Positions 19,334 to 27,488 of a stretch of DNA of 64,000 bases are shown piece after piece. Each line of letters starts with the position of its first letter. Positions within the stretch are counted from its first letter, which is position 1. Made by a program: the position numbers and the translations under genes. The notes beneath the pieces were generated by a model. The model worked only from the letters and a program-made list of their open reading frames with translations. It made no database searches and was not told the origin of the DNA. The stretch comes from JACVRW01 sp963765135 (GTDB lineage: Bacteria; Actinomycetota; Thermoleophilia; Solirubrobacterales; Thermoleophilaceae). Location: the NCBI GenBank assembly GCA_963765135.1, contig CAVXUX010000003.1:1-64000 (forward strand), in the 5' to 3' direction.

Positions 19334-19361
19334 AGCGGGTGCCGCCACGGCGGCACCCGCT
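19334..19361. terminator. Strong hairpin between convergent genes
   Basis: AGCGGGTGCCG (19334-19344) pairs perfectly with CGGCACCCGCT (19351-19361), with further possible pairing into the loop. No long T-run follows on either strand. Its position between converging genes (ending 19234 and 19373) suggests a bidirectional terminator. Confidence 0.55.
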
Positions 19362-19372
19362 GTGAGTGCTGC

Positions 19373-19834
19373 TCAGTGGTTGCGGAAACGCAGCGGTGGG
19401 TCGTAGACGGACGCGAGCCGCGCCAGCGTGAGCGCGGCGAGCATGAGCCCGAAGTCGCGCAGGGCGATGTCGTAGTAGCCGGAGTGGGTGAGCAGGTTGA
19501 TGACGATGCCGCCCAGCCAGGCCGCGACGACGTAGGCGCCGTAGCGCGGCTTCAGCGCGACGATGATGCCGGCGAGAATCTCGGTGGCACCGACGAAGTA
19601 CATGAAGTCCTGGCCGGACCCTGGAGCGATGTCGTTGATCCAGGGGGCGAGGTAGATGGGCCAGTCGACCATGACATTGAAGAACTTGTCCAGGCCGAAG
19701 GCGATTGGCGCGACCGTGAACGTGAGGCGCATCAGGGCGAAGGCCTGATAGCGCGGGTCGCGCCAGTCGGCACGTGCGTCCTCGCTGGGAGCGCTGCCGA
19801 CGTACGAGGGTTGCTGGGCGGTGGTGGTGGTCAT
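19373..19834 (-). CDS. DoxX-like four-helix membrane protein
   Basis: Membrane protein of 153 aa. A hydrophilic N-terminus precedes RYQAFALMRLTFTVAPIAFGLDKFF, a large loop with LAPWINDIAPGSGQDFMYFVGATEILAGIIVALKPRYGAYVVAAWLGGIVINLL, and a final helix. The GLDKF...ATEILAGI pattern matches the DoxX/SURF4 superfamily. The ATG at 19834 is chosen because upstream in-frame sequence overlaps the transaldolase 3' end. It lies 16 nt downstream of the transaldolase stop, so co-transcription is likely. Function in the family (redox, membrane integrity) is unclear. Confidence 0.8.
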   Translation of the reverse strand: MTTTTAQQPSYVGSAPSEDARADWRDPRYQAFALMRLTFTVAPIAFGLDKFFNVMVDWPIYLAPWINDIAPGSGQDFMYFVGATEILAGIIVALKPRYGAYVVAAWLGGIVINLLTHSGYYDIALRDFGLMLAALTLARLASVYDPPLRFRNH

Positions 19835-19850
19835 GGAGGACCTCGCTTGT

Positions 19851-20996
19851 CTAGTTGCGCCGTCCACCCGCGCGGGCGGCTCTCGAGTAGTTAGCGTCGG
19901 CGGGATCGGGATCCTTACCCCCGACCTTCGCCTCGATGAGGCCAAGCAGCTGCTCGTAGGAGTCGCAGAAGGAGCGCACGCCTTCCTGTTCCAGTTGTGC
20001 GGTGACGGCATCGAGGTCGATTCCTGCCTCTTGGGCGCGGTGCAGGGTGCTGCAGGCGGAGCCCGTGACGATGCTGAGGGCGTGGGTGACGTCGCCGTGA
20101 TCGGCGAAGGCCCTCAGCGTCGCTTCGGGCATCGTGTTGACGACATCCGGGGCGGTCAGCTGCTCGACATAGAGCACGTCGGAGTAGCCGGGGTCCTTGG
20201 TGCCGGTGCTGGCCCAGAGCGGCCGTTGCGGGTGCGCGCCGGCGCCGCTCAGCGTCCGCCAGCGTTCGTCGCTGAAGCGATCGACATAGCGGGCGTAGGC
20301 GCGGTGGGCGTTGGCGATCGCCACGCGGCCGCGTAGTGGGGAGCCGCCGGGAAGCTGGGCGTCGACCTTGGCGTCGACGCGCGAGACGAAGAACGAGGCG
20401 ACCGAGGTGATCCCGTGGATCGGCTCACCTGCGACGGCCCGCCGCTCGATGCCGGCGATGTAGGCGTCGATCGCCTGTTCGTAGCGGGCGATGGAGAAGA
20501 GGAGCGTGACGTTCACGTTGACGCCACGCGCGGTGAGCTCCTCGATCGCCGGGATGCCGGCGTGGGTGGCGGGCACCTTGATCATCACGTTGGGGCGCGC
20601 GAGCCGGCCCCAGAGCTCGAGCGCCTGTTCGATCGTGCCGTCGGTGTCGTCGGCGAGGTCGGGCGTGCATTCGAATGAGACGAAGCCGTCCCGGCTGTCG
20701 CTCTGGTCATAGGAGGGACGCAGTAGGTCGGCGGCGCGGCGGACGTCGTCGAGTGCGAGCTGGAAGAAGAGCTCCTGCGAATCATCGACCCCGGAGGCGA
20801 CAAGGTCGTTCAGCTGGCGGTCGTAGCGGTCCGAGGCGGTGATCGCCTTGGCGAAGATCGTCGGGTTCGAGGTCGCCCCGGTGACCGCGCACTCGCCGAT
20901 CAGCGTGGCGAACGCACCGCTGTCCAGAAGATCGCGGGAGAGGTTGTCCAGCCAGATCGACACACCGGCGTCGTGTAGCGCCTGCAGCCGGTTCAT
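19851..20996 (-). CDS. tal: Transaldolase
   Basis: Pentose-phosphate enzyme of 381 aa transferring a dihydroxyacetone unit between sugar phosphates. The N-terminal signature GVSIWLDNLSRDLLDSG..GATSNPTIFAKAI is that of class-2-type transaldolases. The Schiff-base Lys lies in NVMIKVPATHAG and the NVNVTLLFSIARYEQ strand follows. The C-terminal extension (DPADANYSRAARAGGRRN) is normal for this subfamily. The ATG at 20996 overlaps the stop of a reductase remnant (TGATG), so transaldolase was probably the downstream gene of a larger operon whose 5' part has been deleted. Confidence 0.93.
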   Translation of the reverse strand: MNRLQALHDAGVSIWLDNLSRDLLDSGAFATLIGECAVTGATSNPTIFAKAITASDRYDRQLNDLVASGVDDSQELFFQLALDDVRRAADLLRPSYDQSDSRDGFVSFECTPDLADDTDGTIEQALELWGRLARPNVMIKVPATHAGIPAIEELTARGVNVNVTLLFSIARYEQAIDAYIAGIERRAVAGEPIHGITSVASFFVSRVDAKVDAQLPGGSPLRGRVAIANAHRAYARYVDRFSDERWRTLSGAGAHPQRPLWASTGTKDPGYSDVLYVEQLTAPDVVNTMPEATLRAFADHGDVTHALSIVTGSACSTLHRAQEAGIDLDAVTAQLEQEGVRSFCDSYEQLLGLIEAKVGGKDPDPADANYSRAARAGGRRN

Positions 20997-21272
20997 GCGA
21001 CACCGCCGCGCTGGTGGGTCAGGACGTCCCAGACGTTGACGTTCATGCCCGCCACGACCCGTTCGTCGCTGATCCAGAAGGCGATGAACTCGCGGATTGC
21101 GGGATCGCCGCGGAGGACCACTCGGTCCCAGTCGCGGGCGAAGCCCGAATACTCCATCCCGACCTCGTACTGGTCCGAGAAGAAGTAGGGCAGGCGGTCG
21201 TAAGGGCTGGTCTGGCCGAGCATGTTCCGTGCCGCGGGCCCCTGGTGGAGCGTTGGCCCAGTGCTCGACGCT
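20993..21272 (-). pseudogene. C-terminal remnant of an FAD-dependent ferredoxin/pyridine-nucleotide reductase
   Basis: Encodes only the reductase C-terminal domain: VEHWANA, then HQGPAARNMLGQTSPYDRLPYFFSDQYEVGMEYSGFARDWDRVV, and RGDPAIREFIAFWISDERVVAGMNVNVWDV. This is the Reductase_C domain of ferredoxin-reductase-like flavoproteins. The FAD- and NAD-binding domains are missing, and the first part lies in a different frame. Directly upstream the sequence changes into the beginning of a GTP cyclohydrolase gene. Its stop overlaps the transaldolase start. Confidence 0.75.
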
Positions 21273-21438
21273 GATGGGCTCGCCTCGAGCGCCTCGGCGT
21301 CGACGTCGCGCCGAGCGCGCGGAGCAGGTCCGCCGCCGCGCGCTCTACCGCGCCGTGGTCGATGCGACGGTGGTTTCCGTTGACACGCCCGTTCTCGACA
21401 AGCGCCAGCTCGTCGAGGCGGCGATCGTTCACGGTCAT
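21273..21438 (-). pseudogene. folE: N-terminal remnant of GTP cyclohydrolase I (folE)
   Basis: MTVNDRRLDELALVENG, then IDHGAVERAAADLLRALG and, in another frame, DVDAEALEASP, match the start of type IA FolE (IERAVRELLxAIGEDPxxEGLxxTP). The catalytic part is gone; reductase sequence follows at about 21272. An intact, unrelated type IB enzyme (FolE2, 48429-49427) could supply the lost activity. Confidence 0.6.
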
Positions 21439-21467
21439 ACGAGGTTTGCGTCAGCACCCAGCAACTT

Positions 21468-21495
21468 CTTACGGTCTCCAACGCGGAGGCGTAAG
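21468..21495. repeat. Nested inverted repeat upstream of DUF488
   Basis: CTTACG (21468-21473) pairs with CGTAAG (21490-21495), and inside it CTCC (21476-21479) pairs with GGAG (21485-21488). It lies between the divergent folE remnant and the DUF488 gene, so it may be an operator or 5' hairpin for the DUF488 operon. Confidence 0.4.
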
Positions 21496-21535
21496 GACTC
21501 GCGGCTTCGCGACGCGTATGAGCTGAGGACATTCG

Positions 21536-21898
21536 ATGCCCGTCCAAATCAAACGCGTCTACGAGCCTGCGTCGTCTAACGACGGCTATCGGGTCCTGAT
21601 CGACCGGTTGTGGCCGCGCGGGGTCTCGCGTCAGAGGGCCAAGCTGGACGAGTGGATGAAGGAGCTGGCCCCGAGCACGGAGCTGCGGCACTGGTTCGGG
21701 CACGAGCCAGCGCGCTTCGAGGAATTCCGTCGTCGCTACATCGCGGAGCTCCGCGACGACGGTCCACGGCTCACAGCTCTGCGGCGCCGAGCGCGGGACG
21801 GCAGGCTCACCCTCGTCTACTCCGCTCGTGACACCGAGCACAACGACGCCGTCGTCCTCGCCGAGATTCTGAGGCGCGGCCTTCCGAAGACTCGTTGA
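21536..21898 (+). CDS. DUF488 family protein
   Basis: Cytoplasmic protein of 120 aa with the DUF488 signature: IKRVYEPASSNDGYRVLIDRLWPRGVSRQRAKLDEWMKELAPSTELRHWFGHEP and TLVYSARDTEHNDAVVLAEIL. GAGGA 7 nt before the ATG supports the start. The stop overlaps the GH15 ATG (TGATG). Molecular function unknown. Here it leads a three-gene operon with a glucan/trehalose hydrolase and a membrane protein. Confidence 0.9.
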   Translation: MPVQIKRVYEPASSNDGYRVLIDRLWPRGVSRQRAKLDEWMKELAPSTELRHWFGHEPARFEEFRRRYIAELRDDGPRLTALRRRARDGRLTLVYSARDTEHNDAVVLAEILRRGLPKTR

Positions 21899-23709
21899 TG
21901 ACAGCGAGTCCACGGGGACGACCCGCGCGAGGCTTCGTGCCCATAGGTGACTACGCCGCGATCGGCGACGGACGAACCGTCGCGCTGGTGGCACGGGACG
22001 GGTCGATCGACTGGCTGTGCCTGCCAGACCTCGATTCGCCCAGCGTGTTCGCGGCTGTTCTCGACGCCGATCGCGGGGGGAACTTCGCGCTGGGTCCTGA
22101 GATAACGGCCGAAGTGCGGCGCCGCTATCTGCCCGACACCAATGTCCTCGAGACCACCTTCACAACCGCGCAAGGGGTGGTCCAGGTCACCGACGCCATG
22201 ACCCTGCCGAACGGCGAGCTGGGCCCGACGCGAGAGCTGATCCGGCGAGTCGACGGCATGGCCGGACGAGTGCCCATGCACTGGCGCATCACGCCGGCCT
22301 TCGACTACGGAGCGGCTTCGCCACGACTCGAGCGCCGCGGAGGCGTCCCGGTCGCGTTCGCAGGGCCCGACGCGCTCGCGGTCTGCTCCTGGGGAGCCGG
22401 TGAGGCGCAGCTCGACAACCAGTCCATCTTTGGCCGCTTCGAGACAGAGGAGTCCAGCTCGGCGGTGATCGCCCTGTGCGGATCGCACCAAGAGCCACTC
22501 GTCTTTCCGCCCCGACACGACGTCGAGGCACGCTTGAGAGCCACGACCGCCTACTGGCGAGACTGGGCGGCGAACCGCGCCTACGACGGTCCGTGGCGCG
22601 ATGAAGTGGTCCGCAGCGCGCTGGCGCTCAAGCTGCTCTTCCACGCACCCTCCGGCGCCATCGCCGCAGCGGCAAGCGCCTCCCTGCCAGAGGAGATCGG
22701 CGGCGAGCGCAACTGGGACTACCGTTTCTGCTGGGTCCGTGACTCGGCCTTCACCCTCCAGGCGCTGCTGCAGCTCGGCTGCCCGCGGGAAGCCGAGGCT
22801 TTCTTCTGGTGGCTGCTGCACGCATCGCAGCTCAGTCACCCGCGCCTGCAGGTCCTCTACCGCCTCGACGGCAGCGACAGCACAACCGAACGCACGCTGG
22901 AGCTGGACGGCTACCGCGGCTCGCGCCCGGTCCGGGTCGGCAACGCCGCTGCGGCCCAGATCCAGCTCGACATCTACGGAGCCCTGCTCCAGACCGCGCT
23001 GGTCTACACCCAGGCCGGTGGGCGGCTCGATCGCGAAACCGGCCGCCGGCTAGCCGGCATCGCCGACCTTGTCTGCCAGATCTGGCAGCAGCCCGACTCC
23101 GGCATCTGGGAGGTGCGCAGCGAGCCCGCGCACTTCACGCAATCCAAGATGATGTGCTGGGTCGCGCTCGACCGCGCCGTTCGTCTGTGCGACGCCGGCC
23201 ACATCCCGCGCGCCCACGCATCCACATGGCGGCGGGAGCAACTCGCGATCCGCGAATTCATCGAGACCCGCTGCTGGTCCGAGCGCGTGGGCAGCTACAC
23301 GCGCTGGGCCGGCGGCGAGGATCTTGACGCCAGCCTGCTTCTGGGGATCTTGTTCGGCTACAGCGCCCCGGACGCCAGCCGGCTCGGTTCGACCGTGGAC
23401 GCGCTACGGCGTGAGCTCGGGCGGGGTTCGCTGGTCTCCCGCTACAGCGGCGAGGACGGGCTCCGAGGCACGGAGGGGGCCTTCCTCTGCTGCTCGTTCT
23501 GGCTCGTGGACGCGCTCGCTCGAGTGGGGCGCCTCGAAGAGGCAACCGCCCTCATACAAGAGCTGATCGCCGTCGCCAACGATGTTGGCCTCTACGCCGA
23601 GGAGATCGACCCGCAGACGAACGAGCTGCTTGGCAACACGCCCCAGGGGCTCGTGCACCTCGCTCTGATCAACGCCGCTGTCTCGATCTCGAAGGCGGGG
23701 GCTGCATGA
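21898..23709 (+). CDS. Glycoside hydrolase family 15 protein (trehalase/glucoamylase-like)
   Basis: Protein of 603 aa. An N-terminal beta-sandwich (FVPIGDYAAIGDGRTVALVARDGSIDWLCLPDLDSPSVFAAVLD) is followed by an (alpha/alpha)6 barrel. Landmarks are GGERNWDYRFCWVRDSAFTLQALLQLG, GNAAAAQIQLDIYGALL, HFTQSKMMCWVALDRA and YAEEIDPQTNELLGNTPQGLVHLALI. This is the bacterial GH15 group that includes mycobacterial trehalase, so hydrolysis of trehalose or short alpha-glucans is likely. No signal peptide: intracellular. Translationally coupled on both sides, which fits osmoprotectant or storage-sugar turnover. Confidence 0.92.
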   Translation: MTASPRGRPARGFVPIGDYAAIGDGRTVALVARDGSIDWLCLPDLDSPSVFAAVLDADRGGNFALGPEITAEVRRRYLPDTNVLETTFTTAQGVVQVTDAMTLPNGELGPTRELIRRVDGMAGRVPMHWRITPAFDYGAASPRLERRGGVPVAFAGPDALAVCSWGAGEAQLDNQSIFGRFETEESSSAVIALCGSHQEPLVFPPRHDVEARLRATTAYWRDWAANRAYDGPWRDEVVRSALALKLLFHAPSGAIAAAASASLPEEIGGERNWDYRFCWVRDSAFTLQALLQLGCPREAEAFFWWLLHASQLSHPRLQVLYRLDGSDSTTERTLELDGYRGSRPVRVGNAAAAQIQLDIYGALLQTALVYTQAGGRLDRETGRRLAGIADLVCQIWQQPDSGIWEVRSEPAHFTQSKMMCWVALDRAVRLCDAGHIPRAHASTWRREQLAIREFIETRCWSERVGSYTRWAGGEDLDASLLLGILFGYSAPDASRLGSTVDALRRELGRGSLVSRYSGEDGLRGTEGAFLCCSFWLVDALARVGRLEEATALIQELIAVANDVGLYAEEIDPQTNELLGNTPQGLVHLALINAAVSISKAGAA

Positions 23710-24188
23710 GCGTTTCCGGAGCCCTCGTCGGAGGTTTCGTCGGCACCTTGGTGCTGACCACCGCACTGCGCACGGCGAACGAGCTGGGACTCACCCGCGT
23801 CGATCTGCCCTTCCTGCTCGGCACCGCCCTGACCGGCGATCGCGCGCGTGCCAAAGCAGTGGGCTATCTAATGCACCTCGTGGCCGGCGAGATGTTCGCG
23901 CTGATCTACTACGGGATCTTCAGCGCGGTCGACACGAGCGGGTGGGGGCTCGGAGCACTGCTTGGACTGCTCCACGGGATCGTTTCCGCCACCGCGCTCG
24001 TGAACATCCTGCTCCCTGTCGTCCACCCCCGCATGGGCAGCACGCTGAGCGCCGCCGACAGCCACCCGTTGCTCGAGCCGCCCGGCTTCCTTCTACGCAA
24101 CTACGGCCGCGGCACGCCAATCGCCACATTGCTGGCCCACCTCGCCTACGGCGCGATAGTGGGCGGCTTCGCCTCGATGGCCGGCTAG
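23706..24188 (+). CDS. Four-helix membrane protein, unknown function
   Basis: Hydrophobic protein of 160 aa starting at an ATGA overlap with the GH15 gene. Helices at about 5-22, 52-72, 80-104 and 138-158; a polar stretch VHPRMGSTLSAADSHPLLEPPGFLLRNYGRG connects the last two. Conserved-looking His/Pro residues in that loop suggest a family, but I do not recognise it with certainty. Operon position implies a link to the GH15 enzyme. Confidence 0.75.
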   Translation: MSVSGALVGGFVGTLVLTTALRTANELGLTRVDLPFLLGTALTGDRARAKAVGYLMHLVAGEMFALIYYGIFSAVDTSGWGLGALLGLLHGIVSATALVNILLPVVHPRMGSTLSAADSHPLLEPPGFLLRNYGRGTPIATLLAHLAYGAIVGGFASMAG

Positions 24189-24203
24189 GTGAGAAGAGCT
24201 GTC

Positions 24204-24863
24204 TCAGAAACCTGAGTCGAGTGCGAGTCCGTCCTCCGCCAGCCGCTCGCGCAGCTTGCGTCTGGCGTCGTGCAGGGTCTTGTAGAGGGCGCCGCGCGTC
24301 GTGCTCCGGCGCTCGGCGAGTACGTCGATCGGGACGTCGTTGAGCGTGATCGCGACGAGCACGGCGCGTTGATGGGGCGTCAGGGCCTCGGCGATCGCGT
24401 CGCGCACGGCGTGGATCAGCTCAGCGGCTTCCGCTTGACCAGCGGGAGAACCTCGCCCGTCGTCGTGCAGCTCGACCCATTCGTCGGCTTCCAGCGGGAG
24501 CTCCCGACCGTGCCAGGGGCGCTTGCGTAACTTCACAGCGGCTTCGAGGAGCGCGAACTTGTATGCCCAAGTGGTGAACCGGCTGTTGCCGCGATAGGTG
24601 TGCAACTTGGCCAGGATCGCGACGAGGGCGTCGTCTGCTGCCTGCACGGCGAGGTCGTCCAAGCCGGCCGACTCGACCACACGTGCCGGCAGCCCTCTAC
24701 GGCCCATCTCGAAGCGGGCCGCGCGCAGGAGCAGGGCGTGGAGGTCCTCGACCGCGCTTTCGTGCTCGCGGCCGTGGGCGGACAGCCGCCGTACCCAGAC
24801 GTCCGAGTCGTGGTCGAGCGCGTTACCGGCCGGCCGCGTGGCGATCAGGGTCATGCTGGCCAT
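24204..24863 (-). CDS. ECF-like sigma factor (copy 1 of a paralogous pair)
   Basis: Protein of 219 aa. Region 2 is DDLAVQAADDALVAILAKLHTYRGNSRFTTWAYKFALLEAAVKLRKR and region 4 is LTPHQRAVLVAITLNDVPIDVLAERRSTTRGALYKTLHDARRKLRERL. It is closely similar to the protein at 25270-25923, from which it is divergently transcribed. The ATG at 24863 is chosen because a 63-bp promoter block duplicated at 28 kb ends precisely at this codon in both copies, with a CAnGCT hexamer 6 nt upstream. The peptide MTLIATRPAG near its start recurs in the MarR-like protein at 28006. No anti-sigma gene is adjacent on this side. Confidence 0.85.
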   Translation of the reverse strand: MASMTLIATRPAGNALDHDSDVWVRRLSAHGREHESAVEDLHALLLRAARFEMGRRGLPARVVESAGLDDLAVQAADDALVAILAKLHTYRGNSRFTTWAYKFALLEAAVKLRKRPWHGRELPLEADEWVELHDDGRGSPAGQAEAAELIHAVRDAIAEALTPHQRAVLVAITLNDVPIDVLAERRSTTRGALYKTLHDARRKLRERLAEDGLALDSGF

Positions 24864-24922
24864 GGACCAAGCATGGGCGGCGGCAGACCCTGCGGCAATG
24901 GGTATCAGCCTGCATCCCGACG
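24860..24922 (-). promoter_or_regulatory. Duplicated 63-bp promoter block, copy A
   Basis: Matches 28305-28367 at 59 of 63 positions. On the minus strand it holds TTGCCG, a 17-bp spacer, CATGCT, 6 nt and the ATG of the sigma factor: a complete -35/-10 leaderless promoter. Confidence 0.65.
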
Positions 24923-25015
24923 AGCGTGCTGGTTGGGACCGTGCTCGCGCGAGCTCTTCCCTGGCAATGAGCGTCGCCGCGGTAAGAACCGCGTGCGTGG
25001 CGGCGCTAAGGAGAC

Positions 25016-25237
25016 GTGGACCCGACAAGTGGAGAACGGGCCGGAGCAGCAGGGATCATCGGCTGGCGCTACGAGCGATTGCGCAGGGCCGGCCTGGACG
25101 TCGAACCGGCCGAGGTGCTCTCGCACGAGAGCGACTTGGACCTGCACGCATTGATAGAGCTGATCGAGCGCGGCTGCCCCCCTGGGCTCGCGGCGCGGAT
25201 CCTCGCTCCGCTCGATACTGAAGGGCCTGCGTGCTGA
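25016..25237 (+). CDS. Small cytoplasmic protein, 73 aa, upstream of ECF sigma factor
   Basis: Starts at GTG 25016 behind a good AAGGAG. The sequence IIGWRYERLRRAGLDVEPAEVLSHESDLDLHALIELIERGCPPGLAARILAPL looks like a compact helical domain; similar small proteins with the pattern WRYxxLxxAGxxxxxA..xDLHxxxxLxxRGCPxxLAxRIL occur widely in actinobacteria without known function. It is followed 32 nt later by the sigma factor, so both probably share a transcript. Confidence 0.75.
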   Translation: MDPTSGERAGAAGIIGWRYERLRRAGLDVEPAEVLSHESDLDLHALIELIERGCPPGLAARILAPLDTEGPAC

Positions 25238-25269
25238 GTACCGCTCCGGCCGTTAGCCTCGGGGGCCGC

Positions 25270-25923
25270 ATGAGCTCCTCTCGGGCTACCAGCGCCGCAC
25301 CGGGCGCGGCTCGCGAACCGAAGGACTCGCGTTCGTGGGTGAGCGCGCTGCGCCTGCCGGGTCCCGAGCGCGACGAGGCCGTGGCGGCTCTGCACGAGTT
25401 GCTGCTCCGTGCTGCGCGCTTCGAGGTTTCACGTCGGCGCGCGGCGCTCTCGCACGTTCGCGGGGAAGAGCTCGATGACGTCGCACTCCAAGCCGCGGAC
25501 GACGCGCTCGTCGCAGTGCTGGCCAAGCTCGACGACTACCGCGGCGCCAGTCGCTTCACCACCTGGGCCTACAAGTTCGCGCTGCTCGAGGCCAGCGTGC
25601 GTTTGCGCCGGCGAGCGTGGCAAGAGCGCGAAGTGGTCCTCGAGCCCGAGGCGTGGCCGCTGATGACGGACGCCCGCGAGAGTCCTCCGCGCCAGGCCGA
25701 AACCGGCGAGCTGATGCGGGCGATACAGGAGGGCGTGGACAGCTGTCTAACCGAACACCAGCGCGAGGTGCTCGTAGGGCTCGCGCTCAACGGCGTGCCG
25801 ATCGATGTGCTCGCCGACCGACTCAACACGACGCGCGGAGCGCTCTACAAGACGTTGCACGACGCGCGGCGGAAACTGCGCGCCCACATCGGCGAACGGG
25901 GATTCACGCTCGACTCGATCTAG
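25270..25923 (+). CDS. ECF-like sigma factor (copy 2 of a paralogous pair)
   Basis: Protein of 217 aa, strongly similar to the product of 24204-24863. Shared blocks include LQAADDALVAVLAKLDDYRG, SRFTTWAYKFALLEA, PIDVLADRLNTTRGALYKTLHDARRKLR and a C-terminus ending LDSI versus LDSGF. Regions 2 and 4 are present; the segment between them is longer than in standard ECF factors. ATG 25270 is the first ATG after the upstream stop; an in-frame GTG at 25231 would overlap the previous gene. A zinc-finger anti-sigma gene follows after 13 nt, so this copy looks like a regulated sigma/anti-sigma pair. Confidence 0.85.
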   Translation: MSSSRATSAAPGAAREPKDSRSWVSALRLPGPERDEAVAALHELLLRAARFEVSRRRAALSHVRGEELDDVALQAADDALVAVLAKLDDYRGASRFTTWAYKFALLEASVRLRRRAWQEREVVLEPEAWPLMTDARESPPRQAETGELMRAIQEGVDSCLTEHQREVLVGLALNGVPIDVLADRLNTTRGALYKTLHDARRKLRAHIGERGFTLDSI

Positions 25924-25936
25924 CGGAGAACGGTCA

Positions 25937-26173
25937 ATGGACAAGCCAACGAACGACACCATTCTCAAGCGAGTGCTCGGCCCAGCCGACCCTGAGCTGC
26001 TCTGCGACGAGTGCTTCGAGAAGCTCGACGAGTACGTCGACCTCGAACTTCAGGGCTCGCCGGCGGACGAGCAGGTTCCGGGTATGCGGGCACACCTCGA
26101 AGGGTGCCCCGCCTGCCGCGAGGAATACGCAAGCCTGCGCGCGCTGGTTGAGAAGGGCAAGCCCGACGCCTAG
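25937..26173 (+). CDS. Zinc-finger anti-sigma-like protein
   Basis: Acidic protein of 78 aa. The segment MRAHLEGCPACREEYASLRAL carries the HxxxCxxC zinc-binding motif of ZAS anti-sigma factors, preceded by LCDECFEKLDEYVDLELQG. No membrane segment, so a soluble, possibly redox-responsive anti-sigma, as with RsrA-type proteins. The extra CxxC (CDEC) near residue 23 could supply more ligands. It lies directly after the sigma gene at 25270, its likely target. Confidence 0.85.
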   Translation: MDKPTNDTILKRVLGPADPELLCDECFEKLDEYVDLELQGSPADEQVPGMRAHLEGCPACREEYASLRALVEKGKPDA

Positions 26174-26297
26174 AGAGGCCAACCGCGGCTAGGCGGACAT
26201 CTCAGCCGTCGAGCTCGGCGGCTCCGAGACCGTCAGGGCGATTGCCGAACGGCCGCTGGGCCCCGGAGCCGCAACTCGATATGCCAGTGCTCGATGC

Positions 26298-26804
26298 TCA
26301 CGCCGCGCTCGCCAGGTCCTGCCGGACCTGCGGAGAGCGGTCGAGCGCGAGTCGGGCCGAGAGCACCGCGCTCCGCAAGCCCTGATCGCCCACCCGGTAG
26401 AGCGGGCTGGACCGGTCGTTTACCAGCCGAGCGGTCATCGCCGCCCCCTGTATGTCGATCGGGCGGGCGTCGCGGAGGCGGGCGACAAGCGCCCTCAGGT
26501 TGTCCGCGTACTCACGGATCTCCGCATGCTGCCGCTCACCGGCGACTGTGAAGCGCCCGAGGTTCGGCTCATAGGCCCGACCGAGCATCTCCACGATCGC
26601 GTTGGCGTGCCTGGACCGAACGGCCGGCGACTCGAGCTGCGCGGCGCGCAACGTCAGTTCAGGGCTTGAAGCCGGGTCGACACCGGACGCGAGCTCGCGG
26701 TCTAGGCGATTCTGCCGCCAGCGGGTACGCAGCCGGAGGCTGAGAGTCGGACCGGGGCTGGGGCGCGAGTCGAACTGGGGAACGTGGGAGATGCCGGTGG
26801 GCAT
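26298..26804 (-). CDS. Hypothetical cytoplasmic protein, 168 aa
   Basis: Starts at ATG 26804 behind GGAGG. The sequence is basic and helical (TRWRQNRLDRELASGVDPASSPELTLRAAQLESPAVRSRHANAIVEMLG). It has no Cys, no signal peptide and no membrane segment. Neither domain nor family recognised; the pattern of a short disordered N-terminus followed by a helical array suggests a small regulatory or structural protein. Lies alone between the anti-sigma gene and another orphan on the same strand. Confidence 0.65.
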   Translation of the reverse strand: MPTGISHVPQFDSRPSPGPTLSLRLRTRWRQNRLDRELASGVDPASSPELTLRAAQLESPAVRSRHANAIVEMLGRAYEPNLGRFTVAGERQHAEIREYADNLRALVARLRDARPIDIQGAAMTARLVNDRSSPLYRVGDQGLRSAVLSARLALDRSPQVRQDLASAA

Positions 26805-27076
26805 GTCCGCCTCCTTCGGGTAGCGGGTGTGCCACCATCGTCCGTCCTGGCGGGCGTCGGGCCTATGGGTCCGAACACCGATTTTCGTCGCCACACGACA
26901 CCCATGTGATGCTCGCGCTCAGGCCGCGGCAGTCCCGTCGGTCGCATGGCCCCCTCGAGCGCGAGCAGCGCATGCTGACCAACACGGAGACTCAGCTTGC
27001 GACCCTCGTGTCTGGCCAGCCAGCCGGCCGCGTGGAAGCCACTGCCGGGTACAAAGCGTGCGAAGCCCATCGCGGA

Positions 27077-27472
27077 TCATGCGACACGCTGTTTCTGCGG
27101 TTCGTGTTCTCCGAAGGAGACGAACTCGCCGCTGCGCTCGATCTCCTCGTCGTTGGCGCATCCGGCGATCACAGGTGTGACCGCCAACCTTCCCTCTCGG
27201 CAGGATCGTGCGCAGCGGGCAAACGCGGCTGCGACATCGTGGAGGGTCGCTATGAGGCGCGCCTCCCGCTCGCGCGAGAGGCGGTCGACGCCTGACGAGT
27301 CGGCCGCGAGCTGATACCAGGCCCCGCTAAGCAATTGAAGGGCCTCCTCGGTGCGCGCAAGAGAGAGCGGTGCGGCCCCGAGGATTCCGGGCTGACACGC
27401 CGCGGAGTGGAAGGCCTGGGCGGCCTTGATCAGTTCAGCGGCGTTGTCGTGGAGAGGTTCCATCGAGTTCAT
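27077..27472 (-). CDS. Hypothetical helical protein, 131 aa
   Basis: Predominantly alpha-helical: AAELIKAAQAFHSAACQPG, EALQLLSGAWYQLAAD and EREARLIATLHDVAAAFARCARSC. It contains five Cys, three clustered near residues 88-113, and no signal sequence. An in-frame ATG at 27463 is an alternative start. Two inverted repeats lie just upstream (27489-27525). The 272 bp between it and the gene ending at 26298 contain no convincing ORF. Function unknown. Confidence 0.6.
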   Translation of the reverse strand: MNSMEPLHDNAAELIKAAQAFHSAACQPGILGAAPLSLARTEEALQLLSGAWYQLAADSSGVDRLSREREARLIATLHDVAAAFARCARSCREGRLAVTPVIAGCANDEEIERSGEFVSFGEHEPQKQRVA

Positions 27473-27488
27473 GGGGTGAATCGTGGCC

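Noticed and set aside
26805..27076. Possible coding sequence in the 272-bp gap.
   Set aside because: Only overlapping shadow frames without ribosome-binding site, start context or recognisable motif.
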